From Tethya wilhelma (lineage: Eukaryota; Porifera; Demospongiae; Tethyida; Tethyidae), in NCBI GenBank assembly GCA_964030475.1, contig CAXIPT010000002.1, positions 11,586,948-11,650,947 on the forward strand: a stretch of 64,000 bases of DNA. Direction: 5' to 3'. A program made the position numbers and the translations under genes. A model generated the notes under the pieces. It was not told where the DNA came from. It did no database searches and saw nothing but the letters and a program-made list of their open reading frames with translations. Below, piece by piece: positions 1-11,905 of the stretch (position 1 is the first letter of the stretch; each line of letters begins with the position of its first letter).

Positions 1-303
1 ACATTCCATTTCTCAGCTCTCTGCCATCGCCACCCGAGATTGACACCCGATACCAGGTGGTCCTCGACGCAATATTCGGGTTCAGTTTCAAGAAGCCCGT
101 CCGAGCTCCCTTTGATGTCGTCTTGAGTGAGCTCAAGAAAGTGACAAAGCCTATTGCTTCTGTTGATATACCGTCGGGTAGGTAGTGAGTGTACGGTGTT
201 GTGACAATGTTTGTGTTTGTGTTGTCAGATTTTTTGGGTTGTTATTGTTTTTGTGAGAGCTTATAAAATAAATGTATGTATACCCGTATATACATTTATG
301 TGT

Positions 304-370
<67 letters not shown>

Positions 371-579
371 GCTGGGACGTAGAGATGGGTAACGTTGGTG
401 ACGTGGGTTTGAATCCCGATCTCCTCATCTCTCTCACGGCACCCAAGCTCTGCTCCAAGTTCTTCACCGGGCGGTACCACTACCTCGGGCTGAGAATGAT
501 ACCAAAAGAGCTAGCGGAGAAGTACCGCCTGAAGCTGCCCAAGTATCCCAGTACTGATCAAATTGTTCGAATCAAATGA
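1..579 (+). CDS. NAXE: NAD(P)HX epimerase, C-terminal part (partial, enters from the left)
   Basis: This is the 3' end of an NAXE (AIBP/APOA1BP) gene. The enzyme epimerises damaged hydrated NADH and NADPH for repair, usually in mitochondria. Exon 1..177 is open from codon position 3 and reads [20 protein letters not shown] and SVDIPSG. After a GT-AG intron (178..370) filled by a (CA)n run, exon 371..579 reads [19 protein letters not shown] and [11 protein letters not shown], ending in TGA. The [17 protein letters not shown] and LISLTAPK blocks are diagnostic of the YjeF_N-type epimerase. The N-terminal part and targeting peptide lie outside the window. The splice joins in frame (TCG G|GC TGG). 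Identity is secure; it is partial only because of the window edge. Confidence 0.93.
308..367. repeat. (CA)n microsatellite in the NAXE intron
   Basis: About 60 bp of near-perfect CA dinucleotides fill the end of the NAXE intron and run almost to the acceptor AG at 369-370. Confidence 0.95.
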
Positions 580-1603
580 CCGACTGTGAGTATTGTATGT
601 GTCAATTGCAAGTACATATAATGTGATCTGATGATGTATTTTTATCAGTGCTGTGCTGAAATCATTTTAGAGTTGATATGAATGTTTGAACGGATTAGTT
701 TAGTAGCTAGTTTTTTTTCTGATTTTTACTATCTGAATCGATTCTCCCACTCATGTCTGCTTGTTATGTACACGATGCCCTACGGTTTGTTGCTATCGTT
801 ATGGATGATTGTCTTCTTTGTTGTCTGTTTTTGTACTTGATTTTGAACATTGACAATTTGTACTTTGCTTGCAAAGTTTTCTTTTTCTTTCTCCTTTGTA
901 ATTTGTTCATGCAACCTTCATGCTCAATTCTGACAAATCACTTGCTCTCAATTGAATAATTGATTGGTGTATGGGAATCATGTCATCGATCAGGTTATTT
1001 CGTAGGGTTTGATTTGTTTATAAAGTTTGCTATTTGCCAAGTAAAAATCACAACGTTTAATGCATCCCCCACCTGCCCCTCTTTCCGGTGAGAGTTTGTA
1101 AAGACTTGCAATCACAGTTATGATTATTGATGTAGTTCCCCACAATGGACATACACCCTGACTTAGCACTGTTTCTGTATATATATATATATACACTTTT
1201 GTTTCAATTTACAATTGCTATTTCCTGAGAATATGCAACTTTGGATTTCCCTCTCCAGTTTAGAGTTATAAAAAAACAAAAAAAAAAACTCAGTTCACAA
1301 TCTGCACACACCGTGACAGTTCACATAATATTATTCTTACACTGCTATTGTTATCCATGGGTATATAGTATTGGTGTAGCCACGTTTTTCAAAAGCCTAC
1401 ATTCTGTTCTGCAAACAGAAATCCCCGTATGGATTCTTTCAATGAAGAGGTTGCCTGGTGTGTGGGTGTAGTGGTGTACATACACCTGTACTTCCTCCAG
1501 GAAAACATTAATCATGTTTCAGAAGGAGTATTTTTATTTTAAAAAAGTTCGGTGTAATTTAAAACCACTTCAAATACTATAGCTTAAGTCCAACTACTTT
1601 GCA

Positions 1604-1627
1604 CTGTGTGTGTGTGTGTGTGTGTGT

Positions 1628-1674
<47 letters not shown>

Positions 1675-1695
1675 TGTGTGTGTGTGTGTGTGTGT
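1604..1695. repeat. (GT)n microsatellite
   Basis: About 90 bp of GT dinucleotides with two interruptions (GAGT near 1632 and GGGT near 1670), in the intergenic spacer. Confidence 0.95.
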
Positions 1696-3228
1696 AGTAA
1701 TCCATCCAACTTTCCTGCTTCATTCAAAGCCTCACAACGGGTGATTATTATGTAGAGGCATTCATTGTGTAAATTCATTCTGTCTTCCTGCATGTAAATT
1801 AACACAATAATAGCTTGGCTGTTCATTCAAACCAATGCACTGATACATTTCAGTGGAGTCTCTACAGCCCATAGTCTGAGGTGTCACTTCATGCATGAGG
1901 CTTCACGCCAAACAGGAGACTTGTTCACACTTATGGTCACATACGCGTACCTCCAACACACACACTGGTATTTGAAGATGCACACAGACTCAAAGAAACA
2001 CAGACACACACACAGTTTTACAAGCCAACATACATGTAGCTAGTACAAGTCCCTCTAAAGTTCCTTCGGGGAGGTCATTGGCCAGGTGGCAGCTAGTGGC
2101 CGAGTGTTTGTAAGGTCTCTTCAAAGAGGTAGCGTTGTTCTTGAGCAGAGGATAAGCTACAAGTGAAGTGCTGTAGCAGTCGTGTAGGTAAGTGGTGAGA
2201 GAATGAGCGTTACCACGGTGTGCTTGTATGTATAACGTACGAGGGAGCAAGTTTGCATCTAATTAGACAAGTTGTTGGTGTTTTTTGTTCATCTCCGTGG
2301 AAACTGTTTGTTTATTTATTTTTTCCCATCTAAAGCTTACCACTAGAGAGAGCATCGTGGGAGACCACTGTGTTGTTAATGGAGATAAGTATGATGGTTT
2401 ACAATGAAGTTTAGTAGTAAATTCAGTTCATATTTTTAGTCTAAACCAACCAAGTGGCTAGAGTAATGTGCACTGCATGTCTTTCCTTACAAACTTAATG
2501 CAAGGCATATAATTATTGTGGAGAAAACACTTCATTAACATGTATTCCCACACTCTTGAAAGATATCATATTACCAAGGTTTTAGCTGTCCACCACAGTG
2601 GCTACTGCCATGACTAATGATACACAATCTGCCATGCACGTTATACGATAATGTATGTGAGACGGCTGCCTGCTGCTTGGAAACCACTTATCAACTCTTA
2701 TCCTAATGATACCCTCAATGTGCCAAGGAGGTCGTGATTAGATAGCACAAACAGAATTACAAAAAGTGCCCTATAATTTCGTTACACTCATTATTCTATT
2801 GTCCTTACTTGCTGGAATACATCAACGGTACTACAATACTCACACTACTAAATGTTGTGTACATGTTACGAGCCGGCGAGGCGACCTGTATGGTCTATGT
2901 ATGTATGTATTTATGTATGTTTATGCTTTGATGCTTGAGGTCTTGCAATACTCAATAACGTGTGACCACACTGATAAGAGTTTCGACCTCAAGATCTCAC
3001 TGATACGGCTCCTTGCTTCCTCTCTGTGTGTTTGGCTACCCTGTATTCTGTACACATGCAATTACATAGCAACCGATTCAGTGAAGCCTAACAAATGATG
3101 TACGTTTACATTGTTATTTGCATGGCATTGAGCCCCAGGTGCTTGTCTGTTAACTGCAGCTGTTTGGGTAGACCACACTATTATTTTCCCTCTGGTTTTC
3201 TGGTTTGTATTATCTTGCACGAGTCAGC

Positions 3229-3230
<2 letters not shown>

Positions 3231-3282
<52 letters not shown>

Positions 3283-3305
3283 TGTGTGTGTGTGTGTGTG
3301 TGACT
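3231..3305. repeat. (GT)n microsatellite
   Basis: About 75 bp of GT dinucleotides with a GTACGT interruption, in the intergenic spacer. Confidence 0.95.
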
Positions 3306-4752
3306 GTGTGACTAGGTGTGCACAATATAGCATATTCATTGATCTATAATTATTGTTAAGAAGGGTGAGGTTGCATGCTTTAATTGTTGCAATTTGTGTG
3401 AACCAACATGTGATCCTAAAACACAATGCTAAATGAAGTGCAGGAGCATGTGAATCTCATGTGCACAATTGAACACACACACACACACACACACACACTC
3501 ACTGATGGTCAAATATGTGCCTCTGAACTCTATGGGTCAAATTCTTATCCTGGACCCTCTCACTACACACATCAGTACCTGGAAGCACTCTGAGTGCAGG
3601 TATGCAGGATTCTATGCTAATGGAGTGTATTTTGTCTGCATCAAGAGGTGTATTGATTCAACATCCATTAACACGGCAGTCGATGGTTCATCGAGTACAC
3701 TTTAATTGTTCTAGTCTGTGTGGTTTGCACCTCGGGATCATAAACTGTGCCACCTATTGTTGGCCTCCCAGGCTGGCATTTCATTACTGGATAATTGAAT
3801 ATTCTAGAACAGTGTGGGAGTAGGATATGATTGGTAATGATGTTAGTTATTAAAACTGTATGTGGGTTACATTCTATGCACTGATCGTACTATTTACATT
3901 GACTAGCATACAACATTTTTTTCACATGGGCTATAGTCTGTATGCATCTGATTCCTACAATCATCAACACAGGTGGTACTATAGCTGTTTATAAAGATTT
4001 CTTTGCTTTAAGATAATTCTGATCTAGTCACTGTGTTTAGCTTGCTGTCACTAAACAATGTCCTATTTATCAGGAAATGAGCACCCCTGCATCACAATGA
4101 CAGCGTATCTCCAACCTATATACAGTCATAAACGCACACACACACACACTCAAGGAAAGGGACTAGCTAGGCCCGGGCTGGTGGATATGATCACTTCTAT
4201 AAACAGGATGTTAAATATTCCAAGGTCATGGTCCCCAATGTACCTCCCGGCCATATACAATTAGGCCTGGACAACTTTCAGGAAGATGAACACACACACA
4301 CACATACTTGGGCTGTTATTAGTAGCCAGTCATCCTGGCACAGTATGTAGTAACGTGTATTAGCTCTGTGTATGATTAAAGGGGAAACACACACTAATGC
4401 CTCCAAAATTCTTACATGGTGTTGCTAGCATGGAATTAAAATTTGTGTCGCACAACTTGTATGTTGTTGTTGTTGCGAAGTGCCACAAAGCTGTGCCTTT
4501 ATATATATAGCACACAATGTCCATATGTACTTGCTCTATGGCTCCATCCCACTGCCCAGCATGGCATGAAGCCAGTATGATTCAGGCGCCGGGAATGTAT
4601 TTAGGGTTGCATGGTTGTGTTGTGTGATGGACTTATACATCAAGTGGGACTTGTTTACTTTGTGTGGTAGCCATAGACAGTCAGTCATGGCTATTGTTTC
4701 TTTACATATTGTATTCTCAATGGAGTAGATAGGAATGCCTGTGTATACGTAT

Positions 4753-4787
<35 letters not shown>

Positions 4788-5542
4788 ATGCGTCTAATGA
4801 TGTATTTGTGTGAATGTGGCAGTGCATGTATGTTAGAATAACACTGATTGACATGATTTGTGTGTGATGCATACAATAATTATCGTTGATGTAAACATAT
4901 GCATATTAATATCTCATTCACTTATCAACTAGGCGTTTCCCTGGTTCATTACTTTATAGCCTAAGTCTTTTGCACAATCTCACACAGCCCTGTTCTGCAC
5001 AGCTATATCTTGTTACTATCACAATCTAATCTACACTCATGCAGTCACACACACACCCATAGTTTAGACACTTATCCATGCCACCCAGAGCTGAAACTAT
5101 GGACTAAACTCACAATGCATTTCTCTTCATTGTTCTGCTATTTTGTTTGTTTGTCTGATTCAAAGGTGTGTACGATGTGTCCAAGACTACCCAACACAGC
5201 CGCTAAATATGGGCCCAAAGCCAGCCAAGCAATTTGTTGTCTCACAAAGTGAAATCGCATAGTTTTGTAATTGTCTTTAAAATGAAACTTGCACTCAAGT
5301 GTTGGACAATAGTATTGACAAAGATTGGCACTTAGAGAGGGTAGAGTTGCAACCAGAACAATGTGAAGTTCAAAAGTATGCATTAAAAGTAAGTAGAAAG
5401 CCAGGCACACACATACACACACACATACGAATGCATATGAAAAATTGTACGTAACAGAAAAGAATACAAAGACAAAGTATATATAAAGACCATCGTAAGG
5501 ACGACAAGGTTTAAAAAAGTGATAATAAAAATTATCTATCGC

Positions 5543-5561
5543 AGACACACACACACACACA

Positions 5562-5612
<51 letters not shown>
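5543..5612. repeat. (CA)n microsatellite downstream of the TPR-like gene
   Basis: About 70 bp of CA dinucleotides with one CATACA interruption, 58 bp beyond the TPR-like gene stop codon and so probably in its 3' UTR or just after it. Confidence 0.9.
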
Positions 5613-5615
<3 letters not shown>

Positions 5616-5670
5616 AAAGTATCTCAGGTTTTAACTGAGTCTCTAACACAGAAGACTAGTGACATCCATC

Positions 5671-6951
5671 TCAATCATCATCCAGCTCACTGTCATCGCT
5701 ATCAATCTTCATCGATTCAAACTTCACTGCAGAAAAGCTCATTCTAGGTTCGAAGGGAGTGTCCAGTGAATCGACCCCGCCCTCTTCCTCCGAGGGACTG
5801 CTGGCCGGTGCTCCACTCGTCGAGTTCAGTGATGCTAGTCGTCTCATGTGAGTCACTGCTGAGGGTACAAACTCACGGTAGCCAGAGACCGCCGGGCAGT
5901 CTGTTGGACTGAAACATTCTGCCCACGATTGCCGCTCTTCCGGCGAGAGAGTCGGTATTGGGTGGCTCTTACTACCGAGACTAAACAGTGTATTGATGCC
6001 GACCGAGTGACGTTTGTTGCTGAAGATGTTCAAACTGAATCGCTTGTCCCTTTTTCCATTTTGCACGGTGAGTTTGCTTACTGTTGAAGGGTCGCTTCCT
6101 CTGTGCTCATTTGAGTGGGGTGATGTCGGAAGAGTTAGAGAACCTGCTCGTTTTCTTACTGCAATGTCTCTTGTGTCTGTGTCCTCTTTAGATTCAGAGT
6201 TTGATCGAGCTTTGTGTGCTGCTGAACTGAGAGAGCGTTCACGTGAAACTTTACGCCTCGCTTTTTTCTTAAGGCTTGGAGAATTTCGTGGTGAATGTCT
6301 CGGCGAATCTCTTGTTACTCCGTTTCTCCTGTCGTGCGAATTTGTAAATGTTCCATCTTCTTCAGGAATTTCAGCTGAAGACGTGATCCGTTCAATTTCA
6401 GTCAGCTGTTTCAGTGCAAGTTTGAGATCTCTCTTGTCCTTGCACATGTTGATGCCTTCAGTGTAAATCAACTTGGCTTTCTCCCACTCATTAATTATGC
6501 ACAGTGCAGCTCCCATCTCAAGATACCACTTTGCTTGAGTAGGTTTCGAAGTGGTCTTTTTGCTTGCTTTCTCGTACGTCTCCATGAGTTTGTTCAGTAT
6601 CTTTGCACAGTTGTCAGCCTGGTGCCGCGGACTTCTACCCAACCTGCTGTCCACACCGCGTCTCACCAGCCCACTCACATACCCTATGTTGTTATCGTAA
6701 AGGCAATCCATCTCTGTTTGCAATTCAATGTCCAAGGCTTGACTGAACTCTCTCGTGGCAGTTGGTAAGTCGCCACGAGCGTACGCTTGCCGTCCTCCTT
6801 TGGAAGCCGACACGTACTCGTCCAGGTTGGCTCCAACGGTCTCTTCTGAAATCACATCTTCGTCTTCCACGTCGGTGAATGTGATGTGCGGTGCACCGCC
6901 ATCTGGTATGTCTGTGCTACTCGAGCTACTCAAAGAATCATAGGCTGACAT
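5671..6951 (-). CDS. Uncharacterised TPR-like protein with Ser/Arg-rich tail (426 aa, single exon)
   Basis: I do not recognise a named family. The 426-residue single-exon frame starts at an ATG with an acidic, Ser-rich head (about residues 1-50). A helical segment follows at about 50-185, whose spacing resembles TPR or 14-3-3-like helices: YVSASKGGRQAYARGDLPTA, an EFSQALDIELQTE stretch, KWYLEMGAALCIINEWEKAK and IYTEGINM. The rest is a disordered basic/serine tail with many SP and RxxS sites (for example SPRHSPRNSPS) and an acidic end DSDDSELDDD. No signal peptide or TM is seen. It lies head to head with the Rab gene at 7260 across about 310 bp. A scaffold or adaptor role is plausible from the TPR-like part, but nothing specific can be claimed. 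Confidence 0.8.
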   Translation of the reverse strand: MSAYDSLSSSSSTDIPDGGAPHITFTDVEDEDVISEETVGANLDEYVSASKGGRQAYARGDLPTATREFSQALDIELQTEMDCLYDNNIGYVSGLVRRGVDSRLGRSPRHQADNCAKILNKLMETYEKASKKTTSKPTQAKWYLEMGAALCIINEWEKAKLIYTEGINMCKDKRDLKLALKQLTEIERITSSAEIPEEDGTFTNSHDRRNGVTRDSPRHSPRNSPSLKKKARRKVSRERSLSSAAHKARSNSESKEDTDTRDIAVRKRAGSLTLPTSPHSNEHRGSDPSTVSKLTVQNGKRDKRFSLNIFSNKRHSVGINTLFSLGSKSHPIPTLSPEERQSWAECFSPTDCPAVSGYREFVPSAVTHMRRLASLNSTSGAPASSPSEEEGGVDSLDTPFEPRMSFSAVKFESMKIDSDDSELDDD

Positions 6952-7259
6952 ATTTTATTGTTGCTGACGATATCTTTTGATTGACTTTGTGACCTACAGG
7001 TGTAGTTTAGCATCCAATATATTATACCACAAGTATGATGCAAATTCCAGCTCACAATGCTGTTTATTCGAGATTACTTCCACAGGAATGTTGATTGCAT
7101 TCTTGATAACTTCTAATTATTATTCACACAGATTGCATTCTTTGGAATTTCCCAACTTGCGCAGTTGATTGGTAATGGGTCGTCAGAAATAAAAACGCAA
7201 AAACACAGCTGAAGTTCACGCTAAGTTGACTGTAGAAAAACCTCCCTCCACACACGAAC
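6952..7259. promoter_or_regulatory. Divergent promoter region between the TPR-like gene and Rab
   Basis: A 308-bp spacer separates the two start codons and must hold both promoters and 5' UTRs. No strong core element was recognised; CAATC/GATTG-like motifs are present but not distinctive. Confidence 0.5.
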
Positions 7260-8209
7260 ATGGCTACACCTAGAACTACCATCAGAACTACTACCCAGTC
7301 TACAGAAGTAGTAGTGACGAATAACGACAAGATAAAGACGTTCAAAGTGTTGGTGATCGGAGACTCAAACGTGGGGAAGACAGCCTTGTTGAACCGTGTC
7401 TGTGAAGGCTCGTATGCACCGACTTTCATCTCGACTGTTGGTAAGAGCAAAGTATTTTAATATTGTAGCTGGTCTAGAACCATAGAACACCTGGGCTGTG
7501 ATTTCAACTCATGGCAATCATGATACAGAACTATGAGCCTTCTAGTCACAGTTGAGAATGAAATGGGGGTGTTCAGAGTTAGCACAAATCTAGCTGCTGA
7601 AGGCTGGTCATCAGTCCAGCACAATCATGCATTACCGTGAGTTTGGTTGATCCTTTTTCGTAGTTATGTACAATTGACTAAAATTACATGATTTACATTC
7701 ACTGTCAAGTGCTACATATGTTTCTAAAGTAGGTGTAGAAGTATATAAATCTAGCCTAGAAGGGGCCACTTAACTTGTAGTCTTGGTTCAGTATGTGTGT
7801 CATACTCATGTATATACATTTATTATACTTGTTACGATAAACATGCTTATGTTGTGATGGGTGTACAAAACTGATAGCAACTGCTGTGTTATATTGTCTA
7901 CAGGCATTGATTACAAAAACAAGATTGTCACATTGGACGATGAGGATATCAAGCTCCAAATATGGTAGGGCAAGTGCACAATAGGTGGTGGCTTAATTGA
8001 AGCGTGTATAATGGATATAACTGCTTCTTTTCATTGTGTAGGGATACTGCTGGGCAGGAACGGTTTAGGACGCTAACAAATGCATATTTTAGAGGAGCTG
8101 ACGTGAGTGGATAGTATCTTTAACTCTCTCGCACAAATGATGTCTAAGTCTCGTTCCCAGGGTCTCACTTCTACAGAATGATTGAAGGAGAGAGCCTAAA
8201 AATGAAGCG

Positions 8210-8272
<63 letters not shown>

Positions 8273-8680
8273 ACTCACACACTCACTNTTATCGTAGATT
8301 TTTACAAGATTAGCACAGAACATCAAATCATCTCAAGACTCATCATGTTATGTAAGTCTGACACATCTCACATGACCTCATTCTAGACCTCCCTTCTAAA
8401 AATAAAAATAAATAAAATAAAGAGAGAGGAAAATCCTGGAATGAGGTTACATCCCTCACACATACTCAAATGAGTGTATGCCTACAAATGTTATTGTGTA
8501 CTAAAGAGGTACTGACATGAATTGTGCCGTAGACAACGTGTTGCTAGGTCGACAAAGACTTCTCTAGTTCGATCTCTAGTGGAAATGTAGCCTTAAAAAG
8601 GGAAACTCTATAATTTATCGTAGTTATACACATGGAGATTTGAACTTTGAAAGCCCGTGAATAATAAATATTATTGTATA

Positions 8681-8760
<80 letters not shown>

Positions 8761-9292
8761 CGACTCACACACAGGTTCCTCTTAATTCTAAGAATCCCCT
8801 TACAGAAAGTGGAAGATTAGAACTTCCACCACAGAAATCCTCTCGTTGTTGTTGACAACTATGGACTTGTGTGTGTGTGTGTGTGTGTGTGTGTACACGT
8901 GCACTTGTGTAAGCACTTTGAATATTTTTTGTATTGTTTTTGTTTGTTTCTCTCAACTCTCTTATGCACTTTATCAATTAGGAGATCAGATTTTAAGTGT
9001 GACCTAAGCTGCTGTCATTATTGTGTGTGTGTGTGTGTGTGTGTCACTGAGTGTGTATACTATACATGTGAGTACTTTTATGGCCATTGTGTTTTTATTT
9101 CTTGGAAAACTCAAACCATCAACTTTATCATAACAACACTATTGTTGATGCCTATTGTATATGCATGGTGCATGACAGTATACGTAACACCTTGCTCTTG
9201 TCCATGCACTCACACAGCCAAAGGATGTCACTGATCCTAAGCCAGAAAGTGAGAGATGGCCACCACAACAAAAACCCTCCAAATGTTGCTGA
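7260..9292 (+). CDS. Rab small GTPase, middle exons missing at an N
   Basis: Rab-family GTPase for vesicle traffic. Exon 1 (7260..7440) gives VLVIGDSNVGKTALL (P-loop) and an ISTVG switch I end. Exon 2 (7904..7964) gives IDYKNKIVTLDDEDIKLQIW. Exon 3 (8042..8102) gives DTAGQERFRTLTNAYFRGAD (switch II). Two late exons are also readable: 8298..8351 (IFTRLAQNIKSS, typical of the Rab alpha-5 helix) and 9218..9292, ending SKCC and stop, a C-terminal double-cysteine geranylgeranylation signal. What should lie between, with the NKxD and ETSAK guanine-binding motifs (about 70-80 residues), is absent. The only place for it is the (CT)n tract ending at the single N at 8288, so I read this as a collapsed assembly gap, not a broken gene. 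Rab subfamily is unresolved. Confidence 0.85.
8213..8288. repeat. (CT)n microsatellite ending at an N
   Basis: About 58 bp of CT dinucleotides, then (CACT)n, then a single N at 8288. Exons expected here are missing, which fits an unresolved assembly gap in a simple repeat. Confidence 0.9.
8685..8758. repeat. (CA)n microsatellite in the last Rab intron
   Basis: About 74 bp of uninterrupted CA dinucleotides in the intron between the last two readable Rab exons. Confidence 0.95.
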
Positions 9293-9638
9293 CAACACCT
9301 GCATGCAATACTCACAGTGTTTGTCAATATTATTTTTAGTTTCTATAATTATATCAATACTAAGTCTTTTACACAGTAGTTACTAGTTTTCAAGACTCCT
9401 TGGCTTGATCGGCCAAAACCAATAATTTTTAAATTAACTCTGCAAACATATTATTTTAGCTGTCAATCTTTAGCTGGATCAACATTCTTTAACACATGTA
9501 ATGTTATTCATTTCTTGATCTCCGAAACAAAAATACAAATTGATATTGTAATCATCAACCCTGTTTTTCAATTTTTCATCAGTTCTGTGTACTTTAAGAA
9601 TTACATTTTTCAAACTTTCAACTTTAAAAATGGTCCAT
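9293..9638. other. Convergent 3' spacer between Rab and SRP72
   Basis: 346 bp between the Rab stop and the SRP72 stop, AT-rich, with no gene seen. It must hold both 3' UTRs. Confidence 0.6.
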
Positions 9639-11808
9639 TCACCACTTGCCACCTTTCTTTTTCTTGCCCTTCTTCTTGTGCTGTTGTGTTTGTGGGTGTG
9701 GCTTAGCACGTGGTGAGGTCGTCTGTTGATCACGTGACTTACTCTTCTGTGCACCACCTGAAAAACAAACAAAAAATATTGCTGAATGGCGATAACTATG
9801 TGTGGTATGAACTACATACCACAGAGTCACTGACACTACAAAATTTAACATGCCAGAACAAAATGACCATTAGACAGGAATTTAACGAGGAAGGAACTAA
9901 AGGAACAGACACTCGCATACCTTCCTCAGAAGTTGGACTAGCCTTTGGCTTACTGGCGTCCAACTGAGCCATGAGACTTGCACTAGCAGCGGAAGTTCCC
10001 TGCGTCCCACGGGCAGTAGCCGAATATCCCTTCTTGCGTCCTTTCCGATAGTACGACCTCTCTCTCAGAGGCAACCACCTCTCTGGATCTGGCACCACAG
10101 CAGGATCATAGTTCTTTGGAAGACGAGGCTTACGTTTCTTCTTCTTCTTGGCTTTGACCAGTGGTTGTTTCTTCTCAGTGGGCGCCTGATCTGCCACGTC
10201 AGGTCTTTGTTGCTGTCTGCGTGAGTGTCTGAAGCTGGGCATCTGTTCCAAAGCATCAACGTCGACTTTTTGCGAGACTTTGAATTCGTCGAGAGTGCGA
10301 CTCAATTCTTCGGCTTTCTTTGCATCGTAACGCGAGTATGCCGTTATGAGCATAGCTATGACTTTGAGATCAGATGGATACTCCGAATGAAGCTTCTCCA
10401 ACACACTAGCGGCCGATTGGGGAGTGCAATTCTGCAACTTGAACTTTGCACTCTCCATCATCAACAAGCGTACGATGGGCCTGTTACTCTCGGTATGTTC
10501 TTGCTTACTCCAAAAGAGTACAGCTTCGTCAAGTACACCAACAGCATTGTCCACATCACCAGCACTGCTGTAGAGTGACACCAGCACTGAGACCATGCCC
10601 AGGTGACGTGGGAGAGAGGGGATTGAACGGAGGACCGCACACACCTTGTCCTGGTGACCCTGAGACAAATGGAGCTGAGCAAGCGTGGTGTAGAGTATCA
10701 CGTTTGATTTTGGATTGCTACAAAGATGCGAATCGAGACATTCAATACAAGCGGGTACTTTTCTCTCGCGATTCAAAAGAGCAACTTTGGCAAGGATCGT
10801 GAGATCGTGAGCAGGTGTTGCAGATTCCAGTTTTCCTACGAGTTCACGGCACTGATCAAGTTGATTCGTTTGAAGAGCAAAGAGACAGCGATTGAATAAA
10901 ACTAAGAGTTTCTGAGACGAAGTGAGCTTCTTTGATGTACCTTCGTTAGCTAGGATCTTCACTTTCTTCTTTGAATCAAAGATGTCAAGATCTTTATTCA
11001 AGACGATCACATTATTCGAAGTCAGCACCAGCTGAGATACATCATCGGGTTTTTGCTTGAGGACTCCATTGTAAACAGACATGGCCTCCTTGCTTCGGTC
11101 CTGGAGCTGAAGAGCATAGCCAAGCTGTACACGAATAACAGACGTTTCACTTTCAATTTCTTCCTCTGTGTAATCCTCTTCCTGTAGCGACTCTTTACAT
11201 TGTTGTTCGGCCGTTTGGAGCACTTTTTCAGCATCTTGAGGTCTCCCTACTGCCAGGTAGCAACAGGCAGAGTTGAAGCTCTGCTCCATAGTGTCACTGG
11301 GTAGTGAATTCAACTGGCTCCCACTCTCTACACTGTAAGACTGAGCAGCTGCAAAATTGGCCTCACGTTCGTTCGTGAAAGACTCGGAAAACTCTTTTAC
11401 TAGATTAGCATACACATCCCTTGCTGCACTGTACTGTTCTAGTCGATAAAATATCTGTGCTTGTAATTCTCTCACTCTTTCTTCACTTTTGGGTAGCTTA
11501 GACAGAAGTTTCTGACTTTCAACATACTTTTCCAAACGATACAGACAATAAGCTTTCTCAAACAGGAACTGGGGCTTCTCAGATTTCTTGTTGAAAGAAT
11601 CAATGAGCTTATTTGCCTCTTGAAATTTAGACAGTTGGGTGAGACAAACTAACTTACAATGCAGTGCATCTGGGTCACCGGGAGATATGGATAGAATCTT
11701 TTCGGAAATTTCCAGGCCTTTTTCGTGATCTCCATCTTCACCTGCTAGTTGTAACTGGGAGAAAAGCTGTGGAAGGTTAGGTTCCTGCGGTTGCTTTTTG
11801 GCAGCCAT
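9639..11808 (-). CDS. SRP72: Signal recognition particle subunit SRP72
   Basis: SRP72 is the large TPR protein of the signal recognition particle; with SRP68 it binds 7SL RNA for co-translational targeting. Two exons (9921..11808 and 9639..9757) join in phase to give about 668 aa, close to the vertebrate length. The N-terminal and middle regions are TPR helices (KILSISPGDPDALHCKLVC, FNSACCYLAVGRPQDAEKVL). The C-terminal RNA-binding block is clear: KKKKRKPRLPKNYDPAVVPD, PERWLPLRERSYYRK and a Lys-rich tail KKKGKKKKGGKW. The ATG at 11808 is preceded by a 97-bp promoter shared with TRMT13. The last intron carries a normal GTATGC donor. Confidence 0.96.
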
Positions 11809-11905
11809 CTTTTAGGGATCCACGTGGTCTGTGCGCATTACTTGATAAAGGTCAAAGTTCATCGCGCATGAAACCACGTGGTCGGTTTTACACAACAAGC
11901 ACATC
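11809..11905. promoter_or_regulatory. 97-bp bidirectional promoter with two CACGTG boxes and a DR1-like element
   Basis: Only 97 bp separate the SRP72 and TRMT13 start codons. The spacer holds two CCACGTGG palindromic E-boxes (11820-11827 and 11874-11881). Between them lies AGGTCAAAGTTCA (11849-11861), a direct repeat with one-base spacing of the type bound by HNF4/RXR-class nuclear receptors. The motifs are seen directly; their binding proteins are inferred. Confidence 0.7.

Larger units (their letters stand above)
580..5670. other. 5-kb microsatellite-rich spacer, no gene recognised
   Basis: This spacer lies between the NAXE stop and the TPR-like gene stop, so both neighbours end into it. 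I see no ORF with family motifs; open frames here are mostly poly-Thr-His or poly-Cys-Val readings of dinucleotide repeats. It is AT-rich, carries several (GT)n/(CA)n tracts (about 1604-1695, 3231-3302, 3474-3498, 4756-4787 and 5543-5612) and must hold the two 3' UTRs. No tRNA-like or snRNA-like sequence was noticed. Confidence 0.6.

Noticed and set aside
401..420. tRNA B-box-like GGGTTTGAATCCC
   Set aside because: It lies inside the NAXE coding exon and has no cloverleaf around it.
151..579. Long open frames through the (CA)n run at 308-367 on both strands
   Set aside because: They are Thr-His or Cys-Val readings of a microsatellite. The true NAXE frame is spliced across it.
6014..6943. Plus-strand open frames opposite the TPR-like gene
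   Set aside because: They are antisense shadows of a compositionally normal coding exon, with no motifs or splice logic.
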